NCBI GenBank assembly: GCA_900155495.1
Contig: FTLJ01000898.1
Coordinates: 1 to 39,055 of the forward strand
DNA: 39,055 nucleotides
From: Porogramme epimiltina
Taxonomy: Eukaryota; Basidiomycota; Agaricomycetes; Polyporales; Polyporaceae
Direction of reading: 5' to 3'
This document shows positions 1 to 9,836 of the stretch, one piece after another. Made by a program: the position numbers and the translations under genes. The notes beneath the pieces were generated by a model. It made no database searches. It had not been told where the DNA came from and saw only the letters and a program-made list of their open reading frames with translations. Within the stretch, counting starts at the first letter, position 1. Each line of letters starts with the position of its first letter.

Positions 1-42
1 GGCGTGGAGGGCGTGCGGAGGGGCGGGCGGGGCAAGAAGTAG
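1..42 (+). CDS. possible 3' end of a gene cut by the window edge
   Basis: Frame 1 reads GVEGVRRGGRGKK followed by TAG at 40-42. A short Gly/Arg/Lys-rich tail ending in KK is a common way for basic proteins to end, but 13 residues are too few to prove coding in such GC-rich DNA. No domain can be named. It could equally be non-coding sequence. Confidence 0.2.
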   Translation, partial: GVEGVRRGGRGKK

Positions 43-483
43 GAGGGGGCAAGGTGGGGATGGGCATGCCTCGATCGAGACGAGGACGGTCGCTGAGTGC
101 GCCCGCGACTGGCCGCGAGGACTGGGACGACCGATGACGTCGAGAATGTGTCGTAGACTGTATAGGCCCGATCCGCATCTCCGGAGGCGGCCCTGTCCTG
201 CTCCTCCCCAGAGCCTCGAACTCTCCCCCGCCCCCACCTCCCGGCCCCTCCCCTCCAATCGGCGCCCGGCGCGGCCCCGACCCGCGACGCGTCGCGCGCA
301 TCACGTGCTTCTAGAATATTCGCGTCCCTGCCTCTTTCGGAGATCCGTATACCTGCAGCCACTCGTCCTCTGCAACATGGCCCTCTGCTTCGCCTCATCC
401 TTGCTCTCCTCTCTCACCTGCCACCCACCGGGGTCTCCGCGCCGCCGCCGCCTTAGACTTTTCCCTACCGGATCTTACGCACG
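43..483 (+). promoter_or_regulatory. SGT1 upstream region
   Basis: No convincing gene; the 117-codon frame here has no recognisable domain. The region holds CACGTG at 302-307, a three-unit heat-shock element at 309-321 and a pyrimidine-rich stretch from about 400 to 480, just before the SGT1 ATG, as is usual for fungal 5' leaders. Confidence 0.5.
309..321 (+). promoter_or_regulatory. heat-shock element (Hsf1 site) upstream of SGT1
   Basis: The bases TTCTAGAATATTC are three perfectly alternating units, TTC-nn-GAA-nn-TTC, the canonical trimeric Hsf1 site. It lies about 160 bp upstream of the ATG of a gene for an HSP90 co-chaperone, so heat-shock control of that gene is a natural inference. Binding is not shown by sequence alone. 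Confidence 0.6.
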
Positions 484-1310
484 ATGACTACTCCCAGGTA
501 CGCTGGGCCCCCACTAGACCCGGGGCATTCGGGGGAAGCTGAGGGCCGACGCACACAGACACGAGTTTTACGAGACGGACGAGAGGGTGACCCTCTCCAT
601 CTTCGACAAGGGCGCGGATCCACAGGCGGTCAAGATCACCTTTGAGCCCAGGAAGGTGCGTCCGCCTGCATTCGGGCGATCTTCCCCGCCCCCCCGCCGC
701 AGATCCTTTGTGCTGACCCCCGGCTGTGGCGCGCACAGTTTTCCTTCGCCAATGGCGACAAGATCCTCGCCCTCGAGCCGCTCAAGGGCCAGATTGACGT
801 GGAGAAGAGCGACTTCACGGTTGGGAAGGTGAAGATCGAGGTCCGGCTCGCGAAGATGGTGCAGGGCCGGTGGGGCGCGCTGGTTGGGGACAGCCCGGAT
901 CGTACGTACCTCTCTTTCCCCACCTTTGCCCCCCTCTCCCACCCTCGAGCCCCCATCTAACACCACTTGCAATCCTCCCCGCAGCCCTGTCTGCGTTCCC
1001 CACGAGCGCCGCGCCCTCCACGGCCGTGCGCAAGGCGCACAAGAACTGGGACGGGATTACGACGGAGATCCTCAAGGACGACAAGACGGTCACGTCGGAC
1101 CAGGACCCGAACGCGGGCGGCGACGCGGCGGTGAACGACTTCTTCCAGAAGCTGTACGCGGACGCGGACGAGGACACGCGCCGCGCGATGGTGAAGAGCT
1201 ACCAGGAGAGCGGCGGCACGACGCTCAGCACCAACTGGGACGAGGTCCGCAAGGCGCACGTCGACGTGAAGCCGCCCGAGGGGAGCGAGTGGAAGAAGTG
1301 GGCGGCGTGA
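484..1310 (+). CDS. SGT1: SGT1-like HSP90 co-chaperone (CS + SGS domains, no TPR)
   Basis: Model: exons 484-497, 559-655, 739-901, 985-1310; 199 aa. Residues from about 6 to 90 form a CS (p23-like) domain: it opens with HEFYETDERVTLSIFDKG and contains the ...PLKGQIDVEKSDFTVGKVKIEVRLAK pattern in broken form. After a short linker comes the SGS domain with KNWDGITTEI, a DAAVNDFFQKLYADADEDTR stretch, RAMVKSYQESGGTTLSTNW and the closing EGSEWKKWAA. SGT1 links HSP90 to SKP1/SCF and kinetochore assembly. The N-terminal TPR domain of yeast and plant SGT1 is absent: the first exon gives only MTTPR before the CS domain. A TPR-less SGT1 is known in some lineages; a missed upstream exon is the alternative. 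The heat-shock element upstream fits an HSP90 partner. Confidence 0.9.
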
Positions 1311-1507
1311 GTGTGCGTGTGCGGTGTGGATTGTTGGGACGGATTTCAAAGGGGAGTGTGTGGCTCGGCGGGGTTGATCAGGCTACATCGGTTGTGTATC
1401 AATGTGCTGTACTGTGCAAGTCGAGCTCTCGATTGTATTTGTTCTTTTTCACATCTCTTTCGCGCGCTGAGATGAGCACACCGTCGCTATGCCAAGCCGA
1501 CTTGGGT
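1311..1507 (+). other. 3' flank of SGT1
   Basis: Downstream sequence of SGT1, T-rich around 1437-1455 (likely 3' UTR and polyadenylation area). No gene seen. The duplicated RTA1 unit begins at about its right end. Confidence 0.4.
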
Positions 1508-1857
1508 GACACTTTGCTCCAAGATGGTTGTATCAGGTACGTCACTGGTCTTTGAAATACGGGACTTATTGAACTGAGTAGACCAACGCAGCGTGTCCGA
1601 TCCGCAAGGGATTTGCGTGTATCCGCCGTCGTAGATGCGCCCAGACTGGCTGCATTTGTCTGGAACCGCGAGCGGAGACAGTGGCCTCCGATGCAACACG
1701 ATGTTTGCCAAGGGCACAATGCCCTCCATATCCTTGATCGCCGGAGACCTGCAGGTATAGCCACAACTACGGCCACACTACCTAGCCCGCCGTGGTGGGA
1801 TTGCAAAGAAGTTGCTGCCGAGTCGATATCATGGACCGCACTAGTCGTCCCCTGGGA

Positions 1858-1864
1858 TATATAA
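1858..1864 (+). promoter_or_regulatory. TATA box of RTA1-like gene 1
   Basis: TATATAA lies 91 bp before the ATG. The same element stands at the matching place before gene 2 (4147-4154), followed by the same conserved leader. Confidence 0.6.
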
Positions 1865-1948
1865 GCTTGTGGTTGCTTCTGAACCAACCTCATTCTCACT
1901 CGCAGTACTTCTACCCCTTTTAATCTTTCCCCTTCTCTACATCTTGTT

Positions 1949-3415
1949 ATGGCTTCCTCGAATGGTACCGGTGAGTCTTTCCCTCTTCATTGAAGCATAT
2001 TAATGCTCACACGATGCTATTACAGTAGTCGCCTTGACCCACGCCCCTCACAATCTCTACGGATATGTGCCTGATCTCGGCGCGTGTATCACTTTCATTG
2101 TGCTTTTTGCACTCGCTACTGGTATAAATGCATATTCTCATCCTCAGTTATCCCCTCGCTGAACACCTACCGCCAGTAATTCACGCCGCGCTGAGTGTTC
2201 ACTATCGCATGATATGGCTGCTCCCGACAGCCTGTCTCGCGGGGCTCGGCGAGGTCATTGGGTGGTCCGCGCGTCTCTGGTCGAGCCTTGCGCCGCTTAA
2301 GAGGAGTCCATATGTCATGCAGTAAGGACTGACTATCCTAAACCAGATGTTTTGCTGACTTCGTCATAGGCTGTCGGTGACTATCATGGCACCCTCCCCA
2401 TTGGTCGGGGCCTTGTTCATCTGCTTTGAGCGGGTTTCGGAGCGGCTTGGGTCCCACTACGGTAGACTCCCGCCGAAGTGGTGTACGTTCTATTTGGCCT
2501 TTGCAAGCAGGTATATCATGCTCACGGTCATCTTCAGATTCGAGGATATTCCTCACTTGTGTAAGTTGACCTCGTTACGCTCAGTTTTTAACTTCGTAGT
2601 GGGACACTTCCACTTATACGCGTACCCAGGACTTCATTTCATTGGTTACCCAAGGTGCAGGTGGTGGACTTGCAAGCTCTGCAAACGGCAATCGGAGTCA
2701 GCTCAATCTAGTATGGAGTATCCCATCCGTCGTTCTCACAGTCGCTGACTAGATACAGGGAAGCCATATCATGCTAGGCGGTATTGCCTTCCAGCTAGGT
2801 ACCCCCTCCTATCGGCACGCTGATGGTGCAGTCACTAACTTGCATATCACCGTTTTAGCGTCAATCACCGTTTTTGTTGCCCTGATGATAGAATACTTCA
2901 TCCGATATGCTAACGACCGGCCGGTGAGAAACCCGAAGGCGGTCGCGGAGCACTCTACCATGGCCTCTGCTCGAGGCGGGATGACCACACGTATGCAACT
3001 CATGGTCCTGGGTGTGTGTCTGAACACCCTCTTCTTGTTTATTCGGTACGTCCCCACACTGTGTTGCACGCGCCGTGCTAAACAGCCGCTTCTACGATAG
3101 ATCCGTCTATCGCACTGTAGAGCTGGTGGATGGCTTTGACGGGCGTATCATCAAAACCGAGGTGTATTTCAGTATGTGTCGATCATGCGGCAGTAAATCT
3201 CACTCCCCAATGCTGATTTCTAACCCCTAGACGTGCTCGACGGCGGTATGGTCGTTCTAGCCATTTACACGCTCATTTTCCTTCACCCGGGACTGCTTCT
3301 TACTAGTATCGCGGAGGAGCATTCGCCGCAGATGGAGACGAAGCAACGAGGCGATTCTGAAGAGGGGTCTAGATCGATGCTTCTTCGACCTGATGCCGCT
3401 CCCTACAGGAAATGA
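1949..3415 (+). CDS. RTA1-like seven-TM protein, copy 1
   Basis: Exons 1949-1970, 2026-2121, 2177-2321, 2370-2482, 2538-2560, 2630-2710, 2759-2798, 2859-3045, 3101-3171, 3231-3415; 320 aa. RTA1-family proteins are seven-TM plasma or vacuolar membrane proteins linked to lipid or sphingoid-base export and toxicant resistance (yeast RTA1, RSB1, PUG1). Seen here: YGYVP near residue 19, TM segments at about 25-42, 51-70, 88-108, 128-145, 160-185, 218-236 and 260-280, the second with WLLPTACLAG then EVIGWSARLW, and late motifs LVDGFDGRI and NVLDGGMVVL. The tail is hydrophilic and ends SMLLRPDAAPYRK. Unlike genes 3-6, which have FGR plus QYSRL, this copy and gene 2 have CFERVSERLGSHYGRL. The reading frame is intact. 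The transported substrate cannot be told from sequence. Confidence 0.9.
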
Positions 3416-4243
3416 GACTAGTGACAGTGGCAACTAGGCGCCACAGCACGGACACAATTGTATATGCATTTTCATATGCTCGCACTATCATCTATACACT
3501 CATTCGGGTCTAGACCGTTGATCAAAGTTTGAGTGGGGGGGCGAAGTTGAACGATTGCCTAATTTGGTTACGGGGAGAGGCTCGTCACAGCATTTCGGCG
3601 GACACCGGGGCGGTGCGCGTATGATGCTCATGCCGCCAGTCCGAGTCACAACTTTTTGTCGCCACTCAATCACCTCAAAGCTCAAATGCCGAACCTCGCT
3701 GATTCAACTTGCTATCTGTGAAAATGACCCTTTGCTTTCATGATCGATTGAGTACGTGACTGGCCCTTTGATGTATGTGATTTGCTGAGCTGACTGGTCC
3801 AATGCAGCTTTTCCGATCCGCAAAGGATTTATGTGGCTCCACAGTCGGAGGTGAGCGCGCTCGAACCGGGTGCGTTTTCTCGACTCCCGAGAGGAGACGA
3901 CGGTCTCCGATGCGATGCGACATTTGCCAAGCGTTCAATGCCCTCCACGTCCTTGATCGTCGGATTGAGGGCAGCTCAAAGACCCGACACCGGATGAAGC
4001 GCGCATTTTCAACGCACCCGAGCGCCCACCTCGTGAGCAATCCAGAGACGCGGAGGTATAGCCACGACTACGGCCATACTCTAGTGAAGTTGCGAAAAAG
4101 TCGCTGCCGAGTCGATACCAGGGGCCGCATAGGTCGCTCCCTGGGCTATATAAACCTATGGCTGCTTCTGGACCAGCCTCATCTTCACTCACAGTACTTT
4201 TGCATCTTTGTTTCTAATTCTTCCCACTTCTCTCGATTTCGTT
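3416..4243 (+). other. intergenic region between RTA1-like genes 1 and 2
   Basis: Holds the 3' flank of gene 1 (to about 3725) and the duplicated promoter of gene 2. At 3894-3909 an inverted repeat GGAGAC-GACG-GTCTCC occurs; gene 1 has the related GGAGAC-AGTG-GCCTCC at 1674-1689. Gene 2's promoter carries about 70-80 extra bases near 3963-4045 that are absent from gene 1's. No gene seen. Confidence 0.5.
4147..4154 (+). promoter_or_regulatory. TATA box of RTA1-like gene 2
   Basis: TATATAAA lies 97 bp before the ATG, in the same sequence context as the TATA box of gene 1. Confidence 0.6.
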
Positions 4244-5685
4244 ATGGCTTCTTCCAACGGCACCGGTGAGTCTTATCCTCTTCCTGCAAGCATACGACGG
4301 CTAAGGTAATAACATTACAGCGATTGATCTAGCCCACGACCCTCGTAATCTTTACGGTTACGTGCCTAATCTCAGCGTGTGCATCACTTTCATTGTGCTC
4401 TTTGCACTCGCCACTAGTATGGATACAGTCTCATCCTCCAGACTCCCCTCGCTGAACACCCCCGCTAGTCATACACGCCACACAGAGCATTTACCACCGC
4501 ATGAGATGGCTTCTCCCAACGGCCTGCCTCGCTGGGCTCAGCGAGGTTGTTGGGTGGTCAGCCCGCCTCTGGTCCAGCCTTGCGCCTCTCGAGAAGAGTC
4601 CATTCATTATGCAGTCAGTACTGTCCATAGCATACCAGATATGTCTGCTGATTCGCCACAGGCTGTCGGTGACCATCATGGCACCCTCCCCGTTGGTCGG
4701 CGCTTTGTTCATCTGCTTCGAGCGAGTTTCAGAACGGCTTGGGTCACACTACGGCAGGCTCCCGCCGAAGTGGTGTACGTTCTATGTGGTATTTGAAAGC
4801 AGCGGTATCTTGCTCATGGAAATTTACAGATTCGAGGATCTTCCTCACTTGTGTAGGTTGTACTCATCACACTCATGACTCGCTCTTATGCTCCCACCCA
4901 GGATTTCATTTCATTGACCGCCCAAGGTGCTGGTGGCGGACTTGCGGGCTCTGCGGACGGCGATCAGAGTCAGCTCAATCTAGTATGTAGCATCCCATCT
5001 TTCCTTCTCGCAGCTGCTGATAGAACACAGGGGAGCCACATCATGCTAGGGGGTATCGTCTTCCAGCTAGGTACCTCCAACCAGCACGTTAGTAGTGCAG
5101 TTACTGACTTATATATCGCCGTCCCAGCATCAATCACCGTTTTCGTTATGCTCATGATCGAGTACTTCATCCGGTATGCCAACAACTGGCCAGTAAGGAA
5201 CCCGAAGGCGGTCGCGGAGCGCTCTACCATGGTCTCTATTCGAGGCAAGATGTCCACGCGTATGCAGCTCATGGTCCTAGGTGTATGCCTGAACACCCTC
5301 TTCTTGTTCATTCGGTGCGTCCATGTTCTACGTTTCGTGGGATTTGCTGAACAGCAGCCTCTGTGGTAGATCTGTTTATCGCACCATCGAGCTGGTGGAC
5401 GGCTTTGACGGGCGTATCATCCAAACCGAGGTTTACTTTAGTATGTGTTGATCATGCGGCAGCAAACTTGACCCGCTCCCTGATGCTGATTTCCAACCTC
5501 TAGACGTACTCGACGGCGGCATGGTCGTTCTGGCGATTTACACCCTTAGCATTCTTCACCCTGGGCTGCTCTTATCCGGCATCACGGAGGCGGATACATC
5601 GCAGATGGAGACAAAGCGAGGCGATTCTGAAGAAGGGTCCAGATCTATGCTTCTTCGACCTTACACCGCTCCCTACAGGGATTAA
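4244..5685 (+). CDS. RTA1-like seven-TM protein, copy 2
   Basis: Exons 4244-4265, 4321-4416, 4469-4613, 4662-4774, 4830-4852, 4902-4982, 5031-5070, 5128-5314, 5370-5440, 5504-5685; 319 aa. Exon lengths equal those of gene 1 except the last. Motifs: YGYVP, RWLLPTACLAG, EVVGWSARLW, FERVSERLGSHYGRL, LVDGFDGRI and NVLDGGMVVLAIYTL; the tail ends SMLLRPYTAPYRD. It is closest to gene 1 but has diverged at many positions, including the luminal or cytosolic loops (for example IDLAHDPRN against VVALTHAPHN near the N-terminus). Intron 3 uses the less common donor GTCAGT. The frame is intact, so the duplicate is probably functional. Membrane export of a lipid-like or toxic compound is the family-based guess. 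Confidence 0.9.
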
Positions 5686-5990
5686 GACTAGGAACAGCGG
5701 TTATTGGACTTCTCAACAAGGACATAACTCCGCGTACATCTATATATATACTCGCACTATTATCTATACACTCATTCGGGATTAGACCGTTGATCAAAGT
5801 TTGAGTGGGAAGGCAAAGTTGAACACTTGCCTATTTTGGTGTTCGGGGAGAAGCTCGTCACAGCATCACGGCAAACACCGGGGGATGCGCGTATGATACT
5901 CGTTTCGCGAGTCCGAGTCACAACTTTTTGTCGCCACTCAATCACCTCAAATGCCGAACCACTTTGATCCATCTTGTTATCTCTCGTCGG

Positions 5991-7255
5991 CTTGTCTCTC
6001 TTGCCTCGCGGTATCTTATCCCACCGTAAAGGCATGATATTGGCGCCAAAGAATGTATCCGAGTCCGACGAAGGCGGTGATGGCTGGTGTTACACCTGCC
6101 GTCGAGCATCCACGGCACAGTTTCGAGCCCATCAAGGCAAGGGGCACTTCGGACAAGGGCTATGCTCATGTCGCTCCTCTGTCGCACGTGCACGCCCCGC
6201 CGCTGCTCCCCGCAGTCGAAGGGCGGGAGCGGGCCCTCCCAATGCTCCCGATCCCGCGCGGTCGGACATTGCGCCATCAAATTCAGGCTGCTGAGCAAGC
6301 ACACAGCGCAACTCCCGGCTCGCGCAACAGGACAGCCACTGCAATATCTCCCCTTACAGTTGCCCCTCGCAGCCTCTGCGTCCTTGGCCTCGTTCCCCTG
6401 GACCCGGTCATCAAGCCAAGATCAGTCTATGGACCAACCCGAGCTGAATTTCAAGGCGAGCTTCCGGGCAATTTCACGACGCTGACTGCGCGATTGCCTC
6501 CGCACCCGACGAGGCTGAACTGTGCAATATTCTGGCCGTCGATCTGATCATGCGAGAGGTGGGTGGACGTCTATTCATTTGCCACGACACAGCTGGCGAA
6601 CTTCTCTGTCAGCACGTCGGGTTGTCGACATGTTATTGGCGCTCATGGGCGACAGCAGCACCGACACGCGACTGCGACGCAGGCGTTGTAGTAACAACGT
6701 GCTTGCGGCACGCCACCTCCCGCAGCGCCTGGGCTATGTTTTTCCCCGACACGTCTCTCAAGAGCAACTTCAAGAGCCCCATCCAATACACTATTAACGA
6801 AGAAACGAAGAGTAGTGGCCTTGAAATCGACTTCCGATACTTGGCCGGACCCTGTCGGATAATGGCCAGGGCGGGACCGGATGGCCTACACCGCCCCTAG
6901 TTCGATTAGCACTGGTGTCACCGTGGTGATTTCGACTGCCCTGCACCCACGGGCATATTCACGGTGCCGTGCGGCGCGTCCGTAGTCGGACGTGCGCACC
7001 CGTGCTGGCGCATTGCGCCGCAGCCCGAGACTGGCGTCGACGACGTCCGGTCACTGGTCGGTGATGGGTGTCGACACTCCGCAGTGTGCCTCGTTGGTGG
7101 CAAGCGAGCGGGTTATAACACGGGGAGGTGGAGCCCGTCTTGCCCCCCATTCCATTTCTTGTGTTCATCCGCTTTCTCTCCTGCCAGCGGCACTCTCGAC
7201 TCTCGACTCTTGTTCAAGACACCGTAACGCGGAGTTTTTTTTTTCAATAACAGAC
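5991..7255 (+). other. intergenic region before RTA1-like gene 3, with one unexplained open frame
   Basis: No gene can be assigned. From about 6455 to 6900 one plus frame is open for roughly 150 codons (it includes APDEAELCNILAVDLIMRE and FICHDTAGELLCQHVG) with no start codon near its beginning and no known domain. This could be a decayed gene. Around 6070-6130 another frame has a CYTC pair. The last 150 bp is promoter-like, with TATAACA at 7114-7120 and a T-run at 7234-7243 just before the start. Confidence 0.35.
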
Positions 7256-8702
7256 ATGGCAAAGAACGGTACGCTCATTTTCTGATTGCCATGCGCTCAA
7301 CGAGACTCACTGGACGTATCCTTCGACAGACACCGTGGTTCCCGAGTACGACTCGCACGGCAACTTGATCTCGCCGTTCTACGGCTACCTGCCCACTCGA
7401 TATGTCTGCTACATTTTTGTGATACTCTACATCATTTCCACTCGTATGTTTCTTTGTCTTCCTGCCACCCCCAGGCCCCAGGCTCACCCCGTCTCCAGTT
7501 CTTCATTTTGGCCAGTCTCTGCGGTATCGCGCATGGTGGCTATTGCCTACGGCAGTCTTGGCGGGTGTCGGTGAAGTTATCGGGTGGGGAGGACGGCTGT
7601 GGTCAAACTATGCGCCGTTGAACAACAACGCGTACCTCATCCAGTACGTACCGCTGCGTTTCCAGGGTTTCTGCATGGTTCTGACTCCCTCCCAGGATCG
7701 TGTGCACAATCATCGCTCCCACGCCGCTCGTCGGTGCCATCTTCATCACGTTCGGGCGGCTCTCCGCGTGTATGGGACAGCAATACAGCCGCCTGAGCTC
7801 TCGTCTCTGTAAGGAGTTTTCACACCAGCGTCCCGAGCCCGATACTGACCGGTCACCTTACCGTAAATAGACTCCAGGATTTTCCTGACAATCGTGAGTG
7901 TTTTAGCGCCCCCTTCTTGAAAGCTTGGCTTAATTGCTCTGCAGGACGTCATCTCGCTGGTGATTCAATCCGTCGGAGGAGGTATTGCCTCTAACGCGGA
8001 CGACGACACTACTAGTAAGCTCGTAAGTCCATAGGTTTCTCATCGCGCCAGCGGGTGGAGCTTAACGACTTTCTCATAGGGCTCCAACATCATGTTGGCG
8101 GGTATCGTCTTCCAGCTCGGTACGCCAATCTTCCCTGCGTCTGCGTATGCATGGGGCACTAGCTCACAATAATTGCAGTTTCCTTGACGGTCTTTGCCAT
8201 CCTTGGTGGAGAGTACCTGTTCCGGTACTTCACGGGACGGCCCGCACGGCCGCTAGTCCTGAACAACTCGAGCAGTGAGACCGTCGGGGAGGCTAGCCCG
8301 TTCGATCGGCCAGCTTTGGACAAATCTCTGAAGCACCTCCTCATCGGCCTCTCCTTCACGACGCTCGTTTTGTACATTCGGTGAGTTGCAAGCATGCTCC
8401 TCCGTTCTGTGGGCCAGCGGACTAATAAACCACACCCAGTGCCATCTACCGGACCATCGAACTTGCTGACGGCTTCAATGGACGCATCATTCAGACCGAG
8501 GTGTACTTCAGTAAGCGTCAACCCCACACTGGAGCGTTTTGAGCGCAAACTGACAGGCACTCCTGCAGATGTGCTCGACGGTGCCATGGTCGTGCTCGCC
8601 ATGTACACGATGAACATTTTCCACCCTGCGCGTCTCCTGAACAAGGCCATGGAAGCCCAGGCATGGTCAATACCGATGTCTAAACGTCCGGCTAGCGTGT
8701 AG
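7256..8702 (+). CDS. RTA1-like seven-TM protein, copy 3
   Basis: Exons 7256-7268, 7330-7443, 7499-7643, 7696-7808, 7871-7893, 7945-8022, 8080-8119, 8179-8380, 8440-8510, 8569-8702; 310 aa. Same ten-exon plan and phases as genes 1 and 2, including the identical 145-, 113-, 23-, 40- and 71-nt exons, so orthology of structure is clear. Motifs: YGYLPTRYVCYIFV, WWLLPTAVLAGVGEVIGW, FGRLSACMGQQYSRL, YSRIFLTI, YRTIELADGFNGRI, NVLDGAMVVLAMYTMNIFHP. The N-terminal segment (AKNDTVVPEYDSHGN) differs from the other copies. A CTG/GAC-rich loop NADDDTTSKL replaces the polar loop of genes 1 and 2. It branches between the gene 1/2 pair and genes 4-6 by motif content. Substrate unknown. Confidence 0.9.
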
Positions 8703-8986
8703 ATATCGCTGCTTCTTTTTTCTTCTTTCTCGGACACGATAGACTGGACATTGTTGTGGTTACGCTTACGAATATATTACACTTGTCCCTTCATTTGTTG
8801 GGATGCCGTACGATCATTATGCATGTACTTATATCAATATCTGCCCTCGATGCTGGGCCCAATACAGCATCTGGTCGCATAACTTGGCTGCTTGAGAATC
8901 CTCGAGTCGGTGTGACGTCTATGCTTGCCGCCAAAGATCCTTGCAAAAGGGGGGTTAAGGAGTGGCGCGCCCCTTGGAAGATGCTT

Positions 8987-9000
8987 CGGATGGCCCTCCG
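8987..9000. promoter_or_regulatory. candidate Zn2Cys6-type operator, site 1
   Basis: CGGATGGCCCTCCG: inverted CGG/CCG triplets separated by 8 bases, near-palindromic, followed by AGG. Zn(II)2Cys6 factors commonly bind such CGG pairs. It lies about 850 bp before the gene 4 ATG. Assignment rests on similarity to the three other sites. Confidence 0.4.
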
Positions 9001-9308
9001 AGGTGGGTGCCGAATACCATGCCTGAGGCGACGTTTGAACGAGGCGAAACGTTTCCGCCGGGGTTTAGGAGGAGAAAGGAGACGATCGATGACAGGGGAT
9101 TTGCGCCGGGAATTTTAACTGCGGGCGATTTTGATTGTTCTCGTTGGGGATGAGTGGGCTGAACGTTGAGGCCGCGGTCCGTGTGGAGAGGCCCATTCCG
9201 GCGGGAGCATACACGACGTCGATCGAGACCTTGAGCTTGGCATCGCAGTCCACAGCAGGTGGAGGTGGCTGCGCACCCTGCGCATTTGTTGCGGGGCCGA
9301 TGCGATCT

Positions 9309-9322
9309 CGGAGGCCCCTCCG
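9309..9322. promoter_or_regulatory. candidate Zn2Cys6-type operator, site 2
   Basis: CGGAGGCCCCTCCG, the same layout as site 1, followed by AGC, about 530 bp before the gene 4 ATG. Confidence 0.4.
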
Positions 9323-9599
9323 AGCCTCTGCGAGGGACACCTGCGATCGCGTTGCCTAATCGTGCTGACTCCGAGGGAGGGCGCTCCTTTCCCACGGCGC
9401 TTCTTCTACGCATCTTCAGGTGCTCTATTCAGTACCGCTAGGCCCCGGCCGACATCTCTCTCCACAACATCTACGGCGTACAGCATATAGCGCGATGGCA
9501 CTTCGTGCAGACAAATCGCGAATGAAAGCTGACGGATTTTCGACCCAGACGGCTGCCTGTCAGCCTCCAGCAAGGACACACGCGCTTCACGGTTGGTCT

Positions 9600-9613
9600 C
9601 GGTGGACCCTCCG
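9600..9613. promoter_or_regulatory. candidate Zn2Cys6-type operator, site 3
   Basis: CGGTGGACCCTCCG, the same layout, followed by AGC, about 235 bp before the gene 4 ATG and about 110 bp before its TATA box: the best placed of the three for direct control. Confidence 0.4.
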
Positions 9614-9836
9614 AGCTGCGAGCGAACAGATCTTCACCAAGCCTTCACCGCCCCTGTCCTCGCAATCCCGGTAGCCCCTCCGCGTGGGCAACGTAAGGCT
9701 GTGGCTACGTCCCAGGGCAATATAAGGCTCCCTGACCCAACACCCAACACCCAGCCTAGGCCGCCGCCCTTCTCTTCCCACTCCTCTTCCACCCTTCATC
9801 TAAGTTACCCTTCCATCCTTCCACCCTTCCATCATT

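Larger units (their letters stand above)
1508..3725 (+). repeat. tandem duplication unit A (RTA1-like gene 1 with flanks)
   Basis: This stretch aligns by eye from end to end with 3726-5990. Shared parts are the promoter (for example the CCGATCCGCAA block near 1598 and 3814, and GCTGCCGAGTCGATA near 1817 and 4104), all ten exons and nine introns at the same positions and phases, and about 230 bp of 3' flank (ACCGTTGATCAAAGTTTGAG at 3512 and 5787). Ends are approximate. The relation is a head-to-tail segmental duplication. Confidence 0.85.
3726..5990 (+). repeat. tandem duplication unit B (RTA1-like gene 2 with flanks)
   Basis: Second copy of the unit described at 1508-3725, same orientation, immediately adjacent. 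Introns and flanks are still alignable, so the duplication is young compared with the split from genes 3-6. Boundaries are judged by eye and could shift by tens of bases. Confidence 0.85.
8703..9836 (+). promoter_or_regulatory. upstream region of RTA1-like gene 4
   Basis: No gene seen. It contains three of the four copies of the palindromic 14-mer CGGWKGNCCCTCCG (8987-9000, 9309-9322, 9600-9613), a TATAAGG at 9721-9727 and a pyrimidine-rich leader from about 9765 to 9830. Several short frames here lack any recognisable domain. Confidence 0.5.

Noticed and set aside
3500..3685. Open frames in the duplicated 3' flanks (also 5772-6035)
   Set aside because: Both copies have related minus frames only because the DNA is duplicated; the frames are short, lack domains and differ at their ends.
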